A DNA stretch of 64,000 nucleotides from Pseudomonas sp. S06B 330 (GTDB taxonomy: Bacteria > Pseudomonadota > Gammaproteobacteria > Pseudomonadales > Pseudomonadaceae): positions 535,501 to 599,500 of the forward strand of contig NZ_CP088149.1 of the NCBI RefSeq assembly GCF_002845275.2, written 5' to 3'. Positions 36,904-44,884 of the stretch are shown in pieces (within the stretch, counting starts at the first letter, position 1; the number at the start of each line of letters is the position of its first letter). The translations under genes were made by a program, and so were the position numbers. The notes under the pieces were generated by a model. The model worked only from the letters and a program-made list of their open reading frames with translations. It did not search any database and had not been told where the DNA came from.

Positions 36904-37073
36904 TGCTTGCCTCACTCTGCTCAGCTATTCAGCTCTTCTATTTAAGCCTTGCGCGCTTCTCTAAACACGGCACCAGAACATGCCCTATGGGCGGCTGGGT
37001 GCTGCCAGCCTGACAGGCTGGCGGGCATTGGCGTATTTTCACAGGCGCCTTGGCAGACATCGATTCGACGTTT

Positions 37074-37099
37074 TGTAGTCCGCGCTGCGGCATACTACA
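37074..37099. promoter_or_regulatory. TGTAGT-N14-ACTACA dyad upstream of glcB
   Basis: TGTAGT (37074-37079) and ACTACA (37094-37099) form a symmetric pair with a 14-base centre. The same half sites, with a three-base centre, occur before aceE. The difference of 11 bases is close to one helical turn. Binding is inferred. Confidence 0.4.
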
Positions 37100-37140
37100 T
37101 GATGCGCTGCGGTTGTGAAAATTAGACTAAATACGTCGTT

Positions 37141-37160
37141 CTGCGACCAATTGGTCGCAG
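37141..37160. promoter_or_regulatory. Perfect 20-base palindrome
   Basis: CTGCGACCAATTGGTCGCAG is its own reverse complement. It lies 238 bases upstream of the glcB ATG and 179 bases before the GcvR-like start. Having no loop, it fits a dimeric repressor or activator site better than an RNA hairpin. The cognate protein is unknown. Confidence 0.6.
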
Positions 37161-37338
37161 AGGGTCACGCTGGGAGACAGTATGTTCTCAAAAAAGTGGC
37201 AGATTGTTCCAGATAAATCTTGAAACAGTACACGATTGGTCATCAAAGCCTGCTGCGGCAGGTTGCCGCGCCTTGCCTATACTTTCTCCGCGCCCTTGTT
37301 TTTTGGGCGTCCGAAGGCAATCAGCAGAGGAATGGCGT

Positions 37339-37857
37339 GTGGACCATCTCGTATTGACAGTAATCGCCCCAGACAAGGCAGGCCAGGTCGAGCGCATTGC
37401 CGAGTGCATTGCCGAGCACAACGGTAACTGGTTGGAGAGTCGTATGTCGCGTATGGCCGGGCAATTTGCCGGGATCCTGCGCGTAGCGGTACCGGCTGAA
37501 TCCTATGATGAGCTAGTTGAGGCGCTGCGCGCCTTGCATGAGCACGACATTCGGGTGCAGATTGCTGAAAGCGGCATCGAACCGTCGTGCACCTGGAAGC
37601 CGATCGCCATGGACCTGGTGGGCAACGACCGCCCAGGCATCGTGCGGGACATCACCAGGCTGCTGGCCGAGCAGGGGGTCAATCTTGAGCGCTTTACCAC
37701 TGACGTGCGCCCTGCGCCGATGAGCAGCGAGCCGTTGTTTCATGCCGAAGCCTTATTGGCGATGCCGCTGACGCTTTCCCTGGATGTACTTCAAGCCAAG
37801 CTTGAGGCGCTGGCGGACGATCTTATGGTAGAACTCAAGTTGCGCCCGGAAGAATAG
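37339..37857 (+). CDS. Glycine cleavage repressor-like protein (GcvR family, two ACT domains)
   Basis: A 172-residue protein of two ACT domains: VDHLVLTVIAPDKAGQVERI (1-20 of the protein) and WKPIAMDLVGNDRPGIVRDI (about 92-111). In E. coli GcvR binds GcvA and represses the glycine cleavage operon. No gcv gene lies near here, so the target is uncertain. The start is GTG at the family N-terminus, with AGAGG seven bases upstream. A hairpin with a T-rich tail follows about 160 bases downstream. Confidence 0.8.
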   Translation: MDHLVLTVIAPDKAGQVERIAECIAEHNGNWLESRMSRMAGQFAGILRVAVPAESYDELVEALRALHEHDIRVQIAESGIEPSCTWKPIAMDLVGNDRPGIVRDITRLLAEQGVNLERFTTDVRPAPMSSEPLFHAEALLAMPLTLSLDVLQAKLEALADDLMVELKLRPEE

Positions 37858-37883
37858 TTATCCCGGTTTGCCGGGGACCGGCC

Positions 37884-38005
37884 TGTGGATAAGCTGGGGG
37901 AAGCGTGCGCCAGCCCATACAGGCCGTGGCTTTGCGGGAATTGAGCAAAAAACCACCAATAATCAGTGGCTTGTGCACAAAGCGCGGGGATGAGGGTGTG
38001 GATAA
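37884..38005. other. Two perfect DnaA boxes in the intergenic region
   Basis: TGTGGATAA occurs at 37884-37892 and 37997-38005, both in the same orientation (reverse complement of the consensus TTATCCACA). A palindromic TTGTGCACAA lies between them near 37971-37980. No dnaA, dnaN, rpmH or gidA gene is nearby, so this is not the chromosomal origin as usually organised. Confidence 0.55.
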
Positions 38006-38021
38006 CCTTGGGAGAGGTTGC

Positions 38022-38060
38022 TGCAGGCCACGAATTACGTGGCCTGCATGGTTTTGTATG
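38022..38060 (+). terminator. Hairpin with T-rich tail
   Basis: TGCAGGCCACG (38022-38032) pairs perfectly with CGTGGCCTGCA (38038-38048) around AATTA, followed by TGGTTTTGTATGTTTTTT. It would end rightward transcription from the ACT-domain gene and could also slow leftward readthrough from rarD. Confidence 0.7.
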
Positions 38061-38068
38061 TTTTTTGA

Positions 38069-38956
38069 TCAACTGCGGCGACGCAGGCTCAACCAAGCAT
38101 CGACGCTGTAGAGGGCAAGACCGGCCCAGATAAACATGAAGGCAACCAGCGTGCTGCTCGACAGGTGCTCACCAAACAGCAGCACTGCCTGCAGCAGTAC
38201 CAACGTCGGTGCCAGGTACTGCAGGAAGCCCAGGGTGGTATAGGGCAGGTGGCGAGCGGCGGCGTTGAAGCACACCAGTGGTATCAGGGTGACCGGGCCT
38301 GCTGCAATCAGCCAGAGCGCTTCGCTGCTGGTATAGAAGCTGGGATCGGCGCTGGCCGCCAGAGGGTTTAGCAGGAGCCAGCCGATGGCCAGTGGCACCA
38401 GCATCCAGGTTTCCACTACCAGCCCCGGCAAGGCTGCGACCGGGGCCTGTTTGCGGATCAGGCCATAGAAGCCAAAGCTCAAGGCCAGCACCAGCGAAAC
38501 CCACGGCAGGCTACCCACCTGCCAGACCTGCTGGGCTACACCCACTGCGGCCAGGCCCACCGCAACCCACTGAAGGCGGCGCAGGCGTTCCCCCAGCAGC
38601 ATCATGCCCAGCAGCACATTGATCAGCGGGTTGATGTAGTAGCCAAGACTCGCTTCGAGCATGCGCCCGTTGTTTACCGACCAGACATAGGTCAGCCAGT
38701 TACCGGCAATCAACGACCCGCTGAGGGCCAGGATCGCCAGGCGTTTAGGGTTTTCACGCAGTTCTCGCCACCAACCCGGGTGCTTCCAGACCAGTAACAG
38801 CAACGAGCCGAACAATGCCGACCAGAGCACACGGTGGACAATGATCTCCACCGAGGGAACGCTTTGCAGCGCTTTGAAGTAGAGCGGGAATAAACCCCAG
38901 ATAATGTAGGCGGTGAGGCCCAGAATGTACCCGCGGCGCGGGTTGGCAGCGTGCAT
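38069..38956 (-). CDS. rarD: RarD-type EamA-family membrane transporter
   Basis: Inner-membrane permease of 295 residues with about ten hydrophobic helices in two EamA repeats. The N-terminus RRGYILGLTAYIIWGLFPLYFK and the motif EIIVHRVLWS are typical of RarD. The second repeat contains GFLQYLAPTLVLLQAVLLFGE. The substrate is unknown, despite the old chloramphenicol-sensitivity name. It stands alone, with srkA upstream on the same strand after a 63-base gap. Confidence 0.9.
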   Translation of the reverse strand: MHAANPRRGYILGLTAYIIWGLFPLYFKALQSVPSVEIIVHRVLWSALFGSLLLLVWKHPGWWRELRENPKRLAILALSGSLIAGNWLTYVWSVNNGRMLEASLGYYINPLINVLLGMMLLGERLRRLQWVAVGLAAVGVAQQVWQVGSLPWVSLVLALSFGFYGLIRKQAPVAALPGLVVETWMLVPLAIGWLLLNPLAASADPSFYTSSEALWLIAAGPVTLIPLVCFNAAARHLPYTTLGFLQYLAPTLVLLQAVLLFGEHLSSSTLVAFMFIWAGLALYSVDAWLSLRRRS

Positions 38957-39019
38957 GCAGATTCCTTGCTTAGGCAGCTATCTAAAAGCATCGCCATTGT
39001 AGACAGACTTGTACGCGCT

Positions 39020-39994
39020 TCAGAACAATTTCAGCGGTTCTTCATCCAGTGCTGCCATCTGCTCGCGTAGGGCGAGAATTTGGTCGCCCCAGTAACGCTC
39101 CTGGCCAAACCAGGGGAAGCTGCGCGGAAATGCCGGGTCGTCCCAGCGGCGTGCCAGCCAGGCGCTGTAATGCAGCAGGCGCAGGGCGCGCAACGGTTCG
39201 ATCAGGGCCAGTTCGCGCGGGTCGAAATCGTGGAACTCGTTGTAGCCATCCATTAGTTCGGCCAGTTGGCCCAGGCGTTCATGACGGTCGCCGGCGAGCA
39301 TCATCCAAAGATCCTGAACGGCGGGCCCCATGCGGCAATCATCGAGATCGACGATGTGGAAGACCTCGTCACGGCACATCATGTTGCCCGGGTGGCAGTC
39401 ACCGTGCAGGCGGATGGTTTTGTGCGGGGTGTTGGCATAGATGGCTTCGACGCGCTTGAGCAGATCGCGGGCGACTGATTCGAAGGCTGGCAGCAGGCTT
39501 TTGGGTACGAAGTTGCCTTCGAGCAGGGTGGTCAGCGACGCATGGCCGAAGTTATCCACTGCCAAGGCTTCACGGTGCTCGAACGGACGGGTAGCGCCAA
39601 CCGCATGCAGGCGCCCGAGCAACTGGCCGAGACGGTAGAGTTGGTCGAGGTTGCCAGGCTCGGGGGCACGACCGCCGCGACGGGGGAACAGGGTGAAGCG
39701 AAAGCCGCTGTGTTCGAACAATGTCTTGCCGTTGTGAATAAGTGGCGCCACTACAGGGACTTCACATTCGGCCAGCTCGGCGGTGAAGGCATGCTCTTCG
39801 AGGATCGCTGCATCGGTCCAGCGGTCTGGGCGATAGAACTTGGCAATCAGCGGTTCAGCGTCTTCGATGCCCACCTGATAAACGCGGTTCTCGTAGCTGT
39901 TGAGTGCCAGCACGCGGGCATCGCTTAGAAAGCCGATACTTTCCACAGCGTCGAGGACCAGGTCGGGAGTGAGGGTTTCGAAGGGGTGGGACAT
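39020..39994 (-). CDS. srkA: Stress response kinase SrkA (YihE/RdoA family)
   Basis: Serine/threonine kinase with the aminoglycoside-phosphotransferase fold, 324 residues. The catalytic loop is RLHGDCHPGNMM, the metal site IVDLDDCRMGPAVQDLW, and the N-terminal part contains YENRVYQVGIEDAEPLIAKFYRP. In E. coli it counteracts MazEF and protects against oxidative and envelope stress. I start at MSHPFETLTP, which has AGGAG six bases upstream; the frame is open 228 bases further but that part contains REP sequence. A strong hairpin lies 44-65 bases before the start. Confidence 0.92.
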   Translation of the reverse strand: MSHPFETLTPDLVLDAVESIGFLSDARVLALNSYENRVYQVGIEDAEPLIAKFYRPDRWTDAAILEEHAFTAELAECEVPVVAPLIHNGKTLFEHSGFRFTLFPRRGGRAPEPGNLDQLYRLGQLLGRLHAVGATRPFEHREALAVDNFGHASLTTLLEGNFVPKSLLPAFESVARDLLKRVEAIYANTPHKTIRLHGDCHPGNMMCRDEVFHIVDLDDCRMGPAVQDLWMMLAGDRHERLGQLAELMDGYNEFHDFDPRELALIEPLRALRLLHYSAWLARRWDDPAFPRSFPWFGQERYWGDQILALREQMAALDEEPLKLF

Positions 39995-40037
39995 GTCGAC
40001 TCCTGCTGTGCGGCAGGTGGCCGCATCATGCAGGCAT

Positions 40038-40059
40038 GGTACCCCACCTGAGGGGTACC
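40038..40059 (-). other. Perfect hairpin upstream of srkA
   Basis: GGTACCCC (40038-40045) pairs with GGGGTACC (40052-40059) around six bases. It lies in the probable 5' leader of srkA. It has no T-run, so it is either an operator dyad or an mRNA structure. Confidence 0.45.
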
Positions 40060-40078
40060 TGCAGATTGATGCAGCCTT

Positions 40079-40164
40079 TGTGGGAGCTGGCCTTGCCAGC
40101 GATGCAGGCACTGCACAGCAACTGACACTGCGTCGATTTTCATCGCCAGCAAGGCTGGGTCTCC
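40079..40164. repeat. Inverted pair of REP-like elements
   Basis: TGTGGGAGCTGGCCTTGCCA then GCGATG (40079-40104) and its diverged inverted copy CATCGCCAGCAAGGCTGGG then TCTCC (40141-40164). They lie between the phosphatase stop and the srkA leader. Confidence 0.65.
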
Positions 40165-40199
40165 AAAAGTCAGGGCAACGCCAGGTCTTGTTGGAAATA

Positions 40200-42101
40200 T
40201 CAGGCGCCGATGATCCCACCATCCTCGCGGGTGATTGCCATTACCGATGAGCGCGGTTTGCCATTGGGCAAATGCTCAGGGAAGGTCGACCCGCCCGTTT
40301 CACCCGGGTGCTGAATCCCCACGAACAAGGTGCGTTGGTCTGGCGCAAAAGCGATACCGGTTACCTCACAAGCCACCGGCCCGACCATGAAGCGCCGAAT
40401 CTCGCCGCTGAGCGGATCGGCACAGAGCATCTGGTTATTGCCCATACCGGCAAAATCACCGCTATTGCTGTAATCGCCATCGGTGAGGATCCACAACCGG
40501 CCATCCGGGTCGAAGCCCAGTCCGTCGGGACTGTTGAACATGTTCTGCGGGGTAATATTGCTTGAGCCACCCTTGGCATCATTCGGGTGCACCGAAGGAT
40601 TGCCGGCAACCACGAACAGGTCCCAGTCGAAGCTCATGGCACCGTGGTCATCCTCTGTTTCACGCCAGCGCAGGATCTGCCCGTAGAGGTTTTTCTCGCG
40701 CGGGTTCGGGCCGCCTGCTGGCTGGCCTTCTTCACCACGTTTGACGTTGTTGGTCAGGGTGCAATAGACCTGGCCATCCTTGGGGCTGACTACGATCCAT
40801 TCCGGGCGGTCCATGCGCGTTGCCTTCAATTGGCTGGCAGCCAGGCGTGCATGGATCAATACCTGGGCCTGGCTGGCGAAGCCGTTGGCGGCGATCAGGC
40901 CGTGCTTGCCATGGGTCAGCTCCAGCCATTGGCCTTTGCCACGCGGTTGATCAGCACTCTGGTTGCCATCGTCGAAACGCGCGACATACAGGGTGCCGTG
41001 ATCGAGCAGGCTGCGGTTGGCGCTAGGCGTCTTATGGTCGACGCGGTCTCGGCTGATGAACTTGTAGATAAATTCGCCGCGCTCATCGTCGCCCATGTAC
41101 ACCACCGCGCGGCCATCACGGGTTTCTGCCAAGGCGGCATTTTCGTGCTTGAAACGACCGAGGGCAGTGCGCTTGACCGGCGTCGAATCGGGATCGAACG
41201 GGTCAATTTCGACCACCCAGCCGTGTCGGTTCAATTCATTGGGATTCTTTGCCAGGTCGAAGCGCGGGTCGTGCGGGTGCCAGCCGATTTCCTTGCTGGC
41301 GACTGAAGCCCCATAGCGCTTCTGGCCGGCGTCGAATACCTGGGCCGGATCGCTGCTGCCGAAGCAGTCGGTGAAGTTTTCTTCGCAGGTCAGGTAAGTG
41401 CCCCAAGGCGTCTTGCCGTTGGCGCAGTTCTGGAACGTGCCCAGTACCTTGCGGCCACTATTGTCGGCCGCAGTCTTGAGCCAGGCATCGCCTGCTGCCG
41501 GGCCGCTGACGCGGATCGGCGAATTACCGTGGACGCGGCGGTTGTAGGGTGAGCCCTGGACAAACTGCCACCGCCCGTTGCTGCGCTTGACCTCAATCAC
41601 CGATACGCCTTCGGCAGCCTGTGCCTTGTGCACTTCTTCAGCGGAGCGTGGTTGCCCGCCATGGGCAAATAGGTAGCGATAGTTGGTGTATTCGTTGTTG
41701 ATCGCCATCAGCGCCCGATTGTCATCATCGGGGAAGGGGAATAGGCTCATGCCATCGTTGTTGTCGCCGAACTGCAGTTCCTGCGCCTTGGCCGTGCCTT
41801 GACCGGAAGGGTCAAAAGAAGGACCGCCGGAATGCAGTGGCTGGCCCCAACTGATTAGCACCGAAGATTGGTAACCGGGCGGCAGGCTGATGCTGTCAGC
41901 GGTGGCGCTGGGGATACTGGCGAAGCCGAGCAGGCTGCTGTTGGCCGCACTGATACTGGCGGCCATAACGCTGCGGCTGAGCAGGTTGCCGCCTAAAAAC
42001 AATGCGGCGCCGCACAGGGCGCCTGCCCCGACGAATCGACGGCGGCTCAGGTTGACCAGTTGCTCTAGGTCGGTGGACTGGTGTTCTTCTAGTAGGTGCA
42101 T
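40200..42101 (-). CDS. PhoX-family (DUF839) phosphatase, Tat-exported
   Basis: Periplasmic or secreted protein of 633 residues. The N-terminus has a twin-arginine signal (SRRRFVGAGALCGAALFLGG, arginines 20-22) about 20 residues in, as usual for PhoX. The body is the DUF839 beta-propeller type. Family motifs include NNEYTNYRYLF, TWGTYLTCEENFTDCFG in the form TPWGTYLTCEENFTD, and GIQHPGE near the end. PhoX enzymes are calcium/iron-dependent alkaline phosphatases, so phosphate scavenging is the likely role. No Pho box was evident upstream. It stands alone between modE and srkA. Confidence 0.85.
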   Translation of the reverse strand: MHLLEEHQSTDLEQLVNLSRRRFVGAGALCGAALFLGGNLLSRSVMAASISAANSSLLGFASIPSATADSISLPPGYQSSVLISWGQPLHSGGPSFDPSGQGTAKAQELQFGDNNDGMSLFPFPDDDNRALMAINNEYTNYRYLFAHGGQPRSAEEVHKAQAAEGVSVIEVKRSNGRWQFVQGSPYNRRVHGNSPIRVSGPAAGDAWLKTAADNSGRKVLGTFQNCANGKTPWGTYLTCEENFTDCFGSSDPAQVFDAGQKRYGASVASKEIGWHPHDPRFDLAKNPNELNRHGWVVEIDPFDPDSTPVKRTALGRFKHENAALAETRDGRAVVYMGDDERGEFIYKFISRDRVDHKTPSANRSLLDHGTLYVARFDDGNQSADQPRGKGQWLELTHGKHGLIAANGFASQAQVLIHARLAASQLKATRMDRPEWIVVSPKDGQVYCTLTNNVKRGEEGQPAGGPNPREKNLYGQILRWRETEDDHGAMSFDWDLFVVAGNPSVHPNDAKGGSSNITPQNMFNSPDGLGFDPDGRLWILTDGDYSNSGDFAGMGNNQMLCADPLSGEIRRFMVGPVACEVTGIAFAPDQRTLFVGIQHPGETGGSTFPEHLPNGKPRSSVMAITREDGGIIGA

Positions 42102-42165
42102 GACAGGCTTCCTGCGGGTTTGGCAGTCACCTTAGTCAGGGCTTATGACGGTTTTGTGTCCGTTT

Positions 42166-42930
42166 TTATAAGGGTGTTCCGATAAGCACGTAGGACGGCT
42201 GAAACTGAACCCGTAAGTCGCTACCGGGTTTCACCGCATGGGCCTTGAGCCAGGCGGGTTCAGCGAAGGTGCATAGGGTTTGTCCATTGCTCAAGGTCAG
42301 GCGAACTTCCGTGGGGGCCTGCGCTGCGTCGAGTAGTGCTTCGACTCTGGCCTGCAGGCAGTTATAGCCTTCCAGAGCGAGCGCTTGTGGCGCAAGCAGA
42401 GATAACCAGCCTGCCTTGATCAACGCCACCACCTCGGTACCTGGGATCAACTCCAGGCGTTGAGTGCTGTCACGGGTGATCAGGGCATCGATGCTCAACT
42501 CCCCGGCCAGGGCCAAGCTGATCCGATCGTAATGTCCTTCGGCCTGAATCGTACTCACGCGCCCGTGCAACTGGTTACGGGCACTGGTGCGCAACATCAG
42601 GCGACCGAGCAGGTCGAGGTCACTGGCATCTTCGGCAGCCTCCAGAATCTGTGCCTGCAGGGCCTGCAGGCGCTGGTACAGTCGCAGGACCCGTTGGCCT
42701 TCCTGAGATAGCTTGGCACCACCGCCGCCGCGACCACCGACACTGCGCTCAACCAGCGGGCTGGACGCCAGGTTGTTGAGTTCATCAATGGCATCCCAGG
42801 CAGCTTTGTAACTCATTCCGGCGCTTTTAGCCGCACGGGTGATCGACCCTTGTTCGGCAATGTGCTGTAACAAGGCAATGCGCTGAGGGCGGCGAACGAT
42901 GTGTTGGGTGAGCGGGGCGGGCAGGGACAT
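42166..42930 (-). CDS. modE: Molybdate-responsive regulator ModE
   Basis: Transcription factor of 254 residues. The N-terminal winged-helix domain (about 14-85) carries the ModE signature SITRAAKSAGMSYKAAWDAI and SVGGRGGGGAKLSQEG. The C-terminal half holds two molybdate-binding TOBE/MOP repeats: RNQLHGRVSTIQAEG (about 117-131) and GTEVVALIKAGWLSLL. It represses molybdate uptake genes when molybdate is bound. No mod transport genes are adjacent in this window, which fits a detached regulator. Confidence 0.92.
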   Translation of the reverse strand: MSLPAPLTQHIVRRPQRIALLQHIAEQGSITRAAKSAGMSYKAAWDAIDELNNLASSPLVERSVGGRGGGGAKLSQEGQRVLRLYQRLQALQAQILEAAEDASDLDLLGRLMLRTSARNQLHGRVSTIQAEGHYDRISLALAGELSIDALITRDSTQRLELIPGTEVVALIKAGWLSLLAPQALALEGYNCLQARVEALLDAAQAPTEVRLTLSNGQTLCTFAEPAWLKAHAVKPGSDLRVQFQPSYVLIGTPL

Positions 42931-42990
42931 GTGCGGGCACGAGCATCAGGCAAGTATCAGCCACGAAAGTGCCCGCAGCCACGCGGCAAG

Positions 42991-43728
42991 TCAAGCGCTG
43001 CCTGGCTTGGCAGTGCGTGCCAGGCAATAGACATCGACCCGCCGAGCACCGGCCTTGAGCAGCAGACTGGCAAGCGCCTGGGCGGTGGCGCCGGTTGTCA
43101 GTACATCGTCGACAAGAGCCAGGTGCCGCCCTTCGAGCAACTCGATGTGTTCTACGGCAAAAGCCTGACGCAGATTACGCTTGCGCTCGCTGGCCTTGAG
43201 ACCTTGCTGCGCAGGTGTATCGATCAGGCGTTTGAGTATCCGCTCGTTACTGCTGATACCGATTTGCCCCGAAAGCCACTGCGCGAGCATGGCAGCCTGG
43301 TTGTAACCTCGCTGGCGCAAGCGCCGACGGCTGAGTGGAACTGGCAGCAGCAGGGTGGGGTGGGGTAAGCCTTCGCTGAAACGATGCGTCAACCATCGGC
43401 CGAGCAACGTTGCCAGCAAGCGCCCCAATGGCCATTGACTGTGGTACTTGAAACGGCTGATCAGCGCATCCAGCGGAAAGCCGTAGTGCCAAGGCGCTTC
43501 AACCCGATAAAAGGCTGGTGCGCGGCGGCTGCATTGACCGCAGGTCAGGCCGTGCATGGGCAACGGCAGGGCGCAGACCTGGCAGCCATCTTCCAGCCAC
43601 GGTAGTTCGGTCTCGCACGCCACGCACAACGGGTAATGCTGATCGGTGGCTTCATTGCATAACAGACACTCATGGTTACTATTTGACCAGTTGTAAACCA
43701 GTGCTTTGCATGGTGGTTGACAGCGCAT
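42991..43728 (-). CDS. comF: ComF-family phosphoribosyltransferase-like protein
   Basis: A 245-residue protein with an N-terminal zinc-ribbon-like cysteine cluster (CLLC near 21-24, CVAC near 34-37, CQVC and CGQC) and a C-terminal type I phosphoribosyltransferase domain with the PRPP loop ALVDDVLTTGAT. ComF proteins support DNA uptake in competent bacteria and are common in non-competent ones. It is divergent from bioB. The first dozen codons overlap a BirA-like operator, but no later start would keep the cysteine cluster. Confidence 0.88.
   Translation of the reverse strand: MRCQPPCKALVYNWSNSNHECLLCNEATDQHYPLCVACETELPWLEDGCQVCALPLPMHGLTCGQCSRRAPAFYRVEAPWHYGFPLDALISRFKYHSQWPLGRLLATLLGRWLTHRFSEGLPHPTLLLPVPLSRRRLRQRGYNQAAMLAQWLSGQIGISSNERILKRLIDTPAQQGLKASERKRNLRQAFAVEHIELLEGRHLALVDDVLTTGATAQALASLLLKAGARRVDVYCLARTAKPGSA
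43691..43723. promoter_or_regulatory. BirA-like operator upstream of bioB
   Basis: TTGTAAACC (43691-43699), 15 bases, GGTTGACAG (43715-43723). The BirA consensus is TTGTAAACC-N14/15-GGTTTACAA, so the left half is perfect and the right half matches seven of nine. It is about 95-130 bases before the bioB ATG and lies within the 5' end of the divergent comF frame. Confidence 0.6.
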
Positions 43729-43818
43729 TGGGCTTCCTTAACTATGCGAGCTATCCGTGATGCGCTGGCGGGCATTCCTGTCCCGGCGCCAGACCAAGCC
43801 TAAAACAAGGAACCGCCG

Positions 43819-44877
43819 ATGAGCGCCAGCACAACTGCAACAACACGTCACGACTGGACCCTGGCCGAGGTCAAGGCACTGTTCCAGCAGCCGTTCAATG
43901 ACTTGCTGTTCCAGGCGCAGACCGTGCACCGTGCGCATTTCGACGCCAACCGCGTGCAGGTTTCGACCCTGCTGTCGATCAAGACCGGCGCTTGCCCAGA
44001 AGATTGCAAATATTGTCCACAGTCCGGCCACTACAACACCGGGCTGGAAAAGCAGAAGTTGATGGAAGTACAGAAGGTCCTCGAAGAGGCAGCGCGGGCC
44101 AAAGCCATTGGCTCCACTCGTTTCTGCATGGGCGCGGCGTGGAAACACCCGTCCGCCAAGGACATGCCCTACGTCCTGCAGATGGTCAAAGGGGTCAAGG
44201 CCATGGGCCTGGAAACCTGTATGACTCTGGGCAAGCTCGACCAAGAGCAGACGCAGGCGTTGGCCGAGGCCGGGCTGGACTACTACAACCACAACCTCGA
44301 TACCTCGCCGGAGTTCTACGGCAGCATCATCACCACCCGTACGTACGGCGAGCGCCTGCAGACTCTGTCGTACGTACGTGACGCCGGGATGAAGATCTGC
44401 TCGGGCGGCATCCTGGGCATGGGCGAGTCGCTGGACGACCGCGCCGGTCTGCTGATCCAGTTGGCCAACCTGCCGGAGCACCCGGAATCGGTTCCGATTA
44501 ACATGCTGGTAAAAGTCGCCGGTACGCCGCTGGAAAACGCCGAGGAGGTCGACCCGTTCGACTTTATCCGCATGCTCGCGGTGGCGCGGATTCTGATGCC
44601 AAAATCCCATGTCCGGTTGTCGGCCGGCCGTGAAGCGATGAACGAGCAAATGCAGGCACTGGCCTTCTTTGCTGGCGCCAACTCGATTTTCTACGGCGAG
44701 AAGCTGCTGACTACCGCCAACCCACAGGCTGATAAGGACATGCAGTTGTTCGCCCGCTTGGGCATTCAGCCTGAAGCCCGTGAAGAGCATGCTGACGAAG
44801 TCCACCAGGCAGCCATTGAGCAGGCCCTGATCGAACAGAAGAGCAGCGAGCTGTTCTACAACGCCGCCTCGGCCTGA
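43819..44877 (+). CDS. bioB: Biotin synthase
   Basis: Radical SAM enzyme that inserts sulfur into dethiobiotin, the last step of biotin synthesis. The cluster motif CPEDCKYC binds the 4Fe-4S centre, followed by QSGHYNTG. Further conserved residues are CMGAAWK and GGILGMGES, and [12 protein letters not shown] supplies ligands near the 2Fe-2S site. The 352 residues are usual. AAGGA precedes the ATG. It is first in bioBFHCD, whose genes overlap or abut. Confidence 0.97.
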   Translation: MSASTTATTRHDWTLAEVKALFQQPFNDLLFQAQTVHRAHFDANRVQVSTLLSIKTGACPEDCKYCPQSGHYNTGLEKQKLMEVQKVLEEAARAKAIGSTRFCMGAAWKHPSAKDMPYVLQMVKGVKAMGLETCMTLGKLDQEQTQALAEAGLDYYNHNLDTSPEFYGSIITTRTYGERLQTLSYVRDAGMKICSGGILGMGESLDDRAGLLIQLANLPEHPESVPINMLVKVAGTPLENAEEVDPFDFIRMLAVARILMPKSHVRLSAGREAMNEQMQALAFFAGANSIFYGEKLLTTANPQADKDMQLFARLGIQPEAREEHADEVHQAAIEQALIEQKSSELFYNAASA

Positions 44878-44884
44878 GGCGGTC

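Larger units (their letters stand above)
36904..37338. other. Intergenic region between divergent glcB and the GcvR-like gene
   Basis: 435 bases without a convincing gene. It holds the leftward glcB promoter and the rightward promoter of the ACT-domain gene. Two symmetric sequences listed separately (37074-37099 and 37141-37160) are the main signals. The reading frame of the ACT gene stays open back to 37204, but no start in that part has a ribosome binding site and the extra residues do not look like the family. Confidence 0.6.

Noticed and set aside
34663..36945. A 760-codon frame on the plus strand opposite glcB
   Set aside because: Malate synthase G is full length on the minus strand; this is its shadow and it starts inside a REP element.
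37204..37338. N-terminal extension of the GcvR-like protein
   Set aside because: The extra 45 residues have no family resemblance and no ribosome binding site; the GTG at 37339 has AGAGG at proper distance.
37861..38068. A replication origin at the paired DnaA boxes
   Set aside because: Only two boxes, no AT-rich unwinding region and no dnaA, dnaN or gidA neighbours.
39995..40222. N-terminal extension of srkA by 76 codons
   Set aside because: It would translate a REP pair and a strong hairpin; the ATG at 39994 has AGGAG directly upstream.
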